Assembly (NCBI GenBank): GCA_035532415.1
Contig: DATKRB010000031.1
Span: forward strand, 1 to 13,567
Source: DATKRB01 sp035532415
Lineage (GTDB): Bacteria > Actinomycetota > Acidimicrobiia > Acidimicrobiales > RAAP-2
DNA: 13,567 nucleotides
Direction of reading: 5' to 3'
The notes under the pieces are model-generated. The model was given only the letters and a program-made list of their open reading frames with translations, made no database searches and was not told the DNA's origin. Made by a program: the position numbers and the translations under genes. Of the stretch, positions 12,427 through 13,567 are shown in pieces. How positions within the stretch are numbered: position 1 is the stretch's first letter; each line of letters begins with the position of its first letter.

Positions 12427-13311
12427 GTGTGCTTGCTCGTCATGCTCTCCCGGGTGGACCCGGACGCGCCACTCGTCGTCGCGGCCAACCGGGACGAGCG
12501 CATGGAGCGGCCGGCGCGGGCAATGACCGTCCTGGCCGAAGGCCCCCCTCGGATCCTCGGCGGATACGACGAGCTCGGCGGAGGAACCTGGCTCGCCGTG
12601 AACGAGCGGGGTCTGGTGGCCGGCCTTACCAACCGTCCGTTGGACGGAGGGCGGGACCCCGCCAAGAGGTCGAGAGGGGAGCTCCCCCTCTGGCTCGCCG
12701 GCTGGCCTGGCGCCAGGGAGGCGGTGGAACGCTTCGTGGAGGAGTTCTCCCCTTCGGACTACAACCCCTGTTGGATGCTGGTCGGGGACCGCGACTCCCT
12801 CTTCTCGCTCGACATGACCGCCGACGGCACGCCGGTCGCCGAGGAGCTGCCACCTGGTTCCTACGTGCTCGAGAACAGCCCCCTCGGAACCTCGAGCCCC
12901 AAGGGCGACCGTGTGAACGAGCAGGTCGCCAAGGCGGCCACGATGCGTGGCGACTCCCTCCTTCAGGCCCTGGGTACCATCCTGGGGGACCACACGGCTC
13001 CCGACGGGGCGAACGGTGCGAGCGGCGCCGACGGTGCGAACGGTGGCGACGGCGCCGACGGTGCGAACGGTGGCGACGGCCCGGCGCTCTCGAAGGTGAC
13101 CCCGAACCAGGACCCGGGAGCCCGGTCGGTTCCGGTTGCCCGTTTGCGGGGGCTCTCCGCCAACTGCGTGCACTCGGACGGCTACGGCACCAGGTCCGCT
13201 CTGCTGTGCTGCGTGCCACGATCCTTCACCGCCCCGATCCGGGTCCTCGTAGCCGACGGTCCCCCTTGCACAACGCCAATGGTCGACGCCACCGGCCTCT
13301 GGCGTTCCTGA
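12427..13311 (+). CDS. NRDE/TANGO2-family Ntn-hydrolase-like protein with collagen-like insertion
   Basis: This 294-residue protein has the family hallmarks: Met-Cys at the start (Cys2 is the expected N-terminal nucleophile of the Ntn fold), the naming motif NRDE (21-24), GGGTWLAVN (51-59), GLTNRP (66-71), YVLENSPLG (146-154) and a C-terminal HSDGYGTRSAL (249-259). The eukaryotic relative TANGO2 is linked to haem and lipid handling; bacterial members have no firmly known reaction. The GTG start at 12427 is chosen because it places Cys at position 2 and follows a leaderless-type -10 box; the open frame upstream belongs to no recognisable domain and overlaps the divergent gene. Residues 191-218 are a Gly-rich repeat (GADGANGGD units) from a 27-bp DNA duplication inserted in a loop between conserved blocks. 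It is divergent from the PPOX gene, with 55 bp between starts. Confidence 0.92.
   Translation: MCLLVMLSRVDPDAPLVVAANRDERMERPARAMTVLAEGPPRILGGYDELGGGTWLAVNERGLVAGLTNRPLDGGRDPAKRSRGELPLWLAGWPGAREAVERFVEEFSPSDYNPCWMLVGDRDSLFSLDMTADGTPVAEELPPGSYVLENSPLGTSSPKGDRVNEQVAKAATMRGDSLLQALGTILGDHTAPDGANGASGADGANGGDGADGANGGDGPALSKVTPNQDPGARSVPVARLRGLSANCVHSDGYGTRSALLCCVPRSFTAPIRVLVADGPPCTTPMVDATGLWRS
12997..13080 (+). repeat. 27-bp tandem repeat inside the NRDE gene
   Basis: A 27-bp unit occurs perfectly at 13024-13050 and 13051-13077, with a degenerate copy before it (12997-13023) and three bases of another after. Each unit encodes nine residues, GADGANGGD. The reading frame is kept, so unit gain or loss would only lengthen or shorten a collagen-like (Gly-X-Y-like) loop. 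Confidence 0.9.
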
Positions 13312-13380
13312 TCGATTCGGCAGAACGCTCCAACGGGTGTGCCCGACCCCGCGATCGCGTGCGCCGCTCCCTGCCCGTGT

Positions 13381-13399
13381 CGGTGCTCCGGTCGCACCG
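13381..13399 (+). terminator. Possible terminator hairpin after the NRDE gene
   Basis: CGGTGC (13381-13386) pairs with GCACCG (13394-13399) around a 7-nt loop, about 70 nt past the NRDE stop. The stem is short but GC-rich and no T-run follows. A 10-bp perfect palindrome, CGCGATCGCG, lies at 13350-13359. Otherwise the 13312-13480 gap shows no gene. Confidence 0.35.
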
Positions 13400-13480
13400 G
13401 TGAACCGCCCCCCGCCCCGCCCCGTCCCACCCCTCCCCGCCCGGCGGATCGTCGACACACCCCGATGGTTCAATTCCCCC

Positions 13481-13567
13481 ATGGAGCTGAGCGCCCTCGC
13501 CGAGACGATCGACGCCCTGATCGCGTCGGGTCCGTCGGCTCATGGCGACGGGGAGTCGATCGAGGCC
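13481..13567 (+). CDS. Start of an unidentified gene, possibly DUF222/HNH-endonuclease type (runs off right edge)
   Basis: Only 29 codons are visible, beginning MELSALAETIDALIASGPSA and ending with a GESIEA stretch. A short helical N-terminus with 'D/A-GESIxxLHRQ'-like wording is how many actinobacterial DUF222/13E12-type HNH proteins begin, so that is my guess from memory; the diagnostic part lies outside the window. No Shine-Dalgarno is visible. GGTTCAAT ends 6 nt before the ATG and could be the -10 of a leaderless transcript, in line with the neighbouring gene. Confidence 0.5.
   Translation, partial: MELSALAETIDALIASGPSAHGDGESIEA

Noticed and set aside
12997..13080. CRISPR-like array
   Set aside because: Units are directly abutting, 27 bp, with no spacers, and keep the reading frame of a conserved protein.
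11476..13482. Minus-strand open frame of 668 codons across the acyltransferase, PPOX and NRDE region
   Set aside because: It crosses three well-supported genes, and its product is Arg/Gly/Pro-rich with no domain. It is a GC-driven stop-free frame.

Overview
The window is high-GC, densely coded DNA with GTG and TTG starts, 4-nt gene overlaps and several apparently leaderless starts. Its families (Rv0121-type PPOX enzyme, fused acyl-CoA reductase/HAD-IB protein, probable DUF222/HNH start) are typical of Actinomycetota. An uncultured acidimicrobial-type lineage is my best guess, but the sequence alone does not fix the class.

Layout. Positions 1-617 (minus) hold the N-terminal two thirds of a tyrosine integrase. 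It reads away from the 3' end of a tRNA-Val(CAC) gene (704-780, minus), so the window opens inside an integrative element anchored in that tRNA, and the host chromosome begins at about the tRNA. Then come a small two-helix membrane protein (1030-1512), a nitroreductase (1568-2239), a convergent acyl-CoA synthetase (2295-3902, minus) and a divergent four-helix membrane protein with a very basic tail (3983-4840).

The centrepiece is 4910-11830. A TetR regulator (minus) is divergent from a four-gene operon: a fatty acyl-CoA reductase fused to a HAD-IB domain, a zinc alcohol dehydrogenase, a divergent LarA-like (DUF2088) nickel-pincer protein and a PlsC-type acyltransferase. All three junctions inside the operon are 4-nt overlaps (GTGA, ATGA, TTGA). 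The 48-bp divergent promoter holds two near-identical 17-bp sites, each with a perfect CTACCA/TGGTAG inverted repeat that overlaps the candidate -10 box of one of the two transcripts. The gene set suggests a regulated lipid-tailoring pathway: acyl-CoA reduction, alcohol/carbonyl redox, an NPN-dependent hydride-transfer step and acyl transfer. The LarA-like protein keeps the cofactor lysine and nickel histidine of LarA at matching spacing but lacks one catalytic histidine and probably the substrate-carboxylate arginine. Its substrate is therefore unlikely to be lactate.

The right end carries an F420/PPOX-type flavoprotein (11871-12371, minus), a divergent NRDE/TANGO2-like protein with a collagen-like repeat insertion (12427-13311), and the first 29 codons of a further gene (13481 to the edge). 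No gene-free stretch exceeds 300 bases; the longest, 781-1029, holds the tRNA promoter and the leader of the first membrane protein, and I see nothing else in it.
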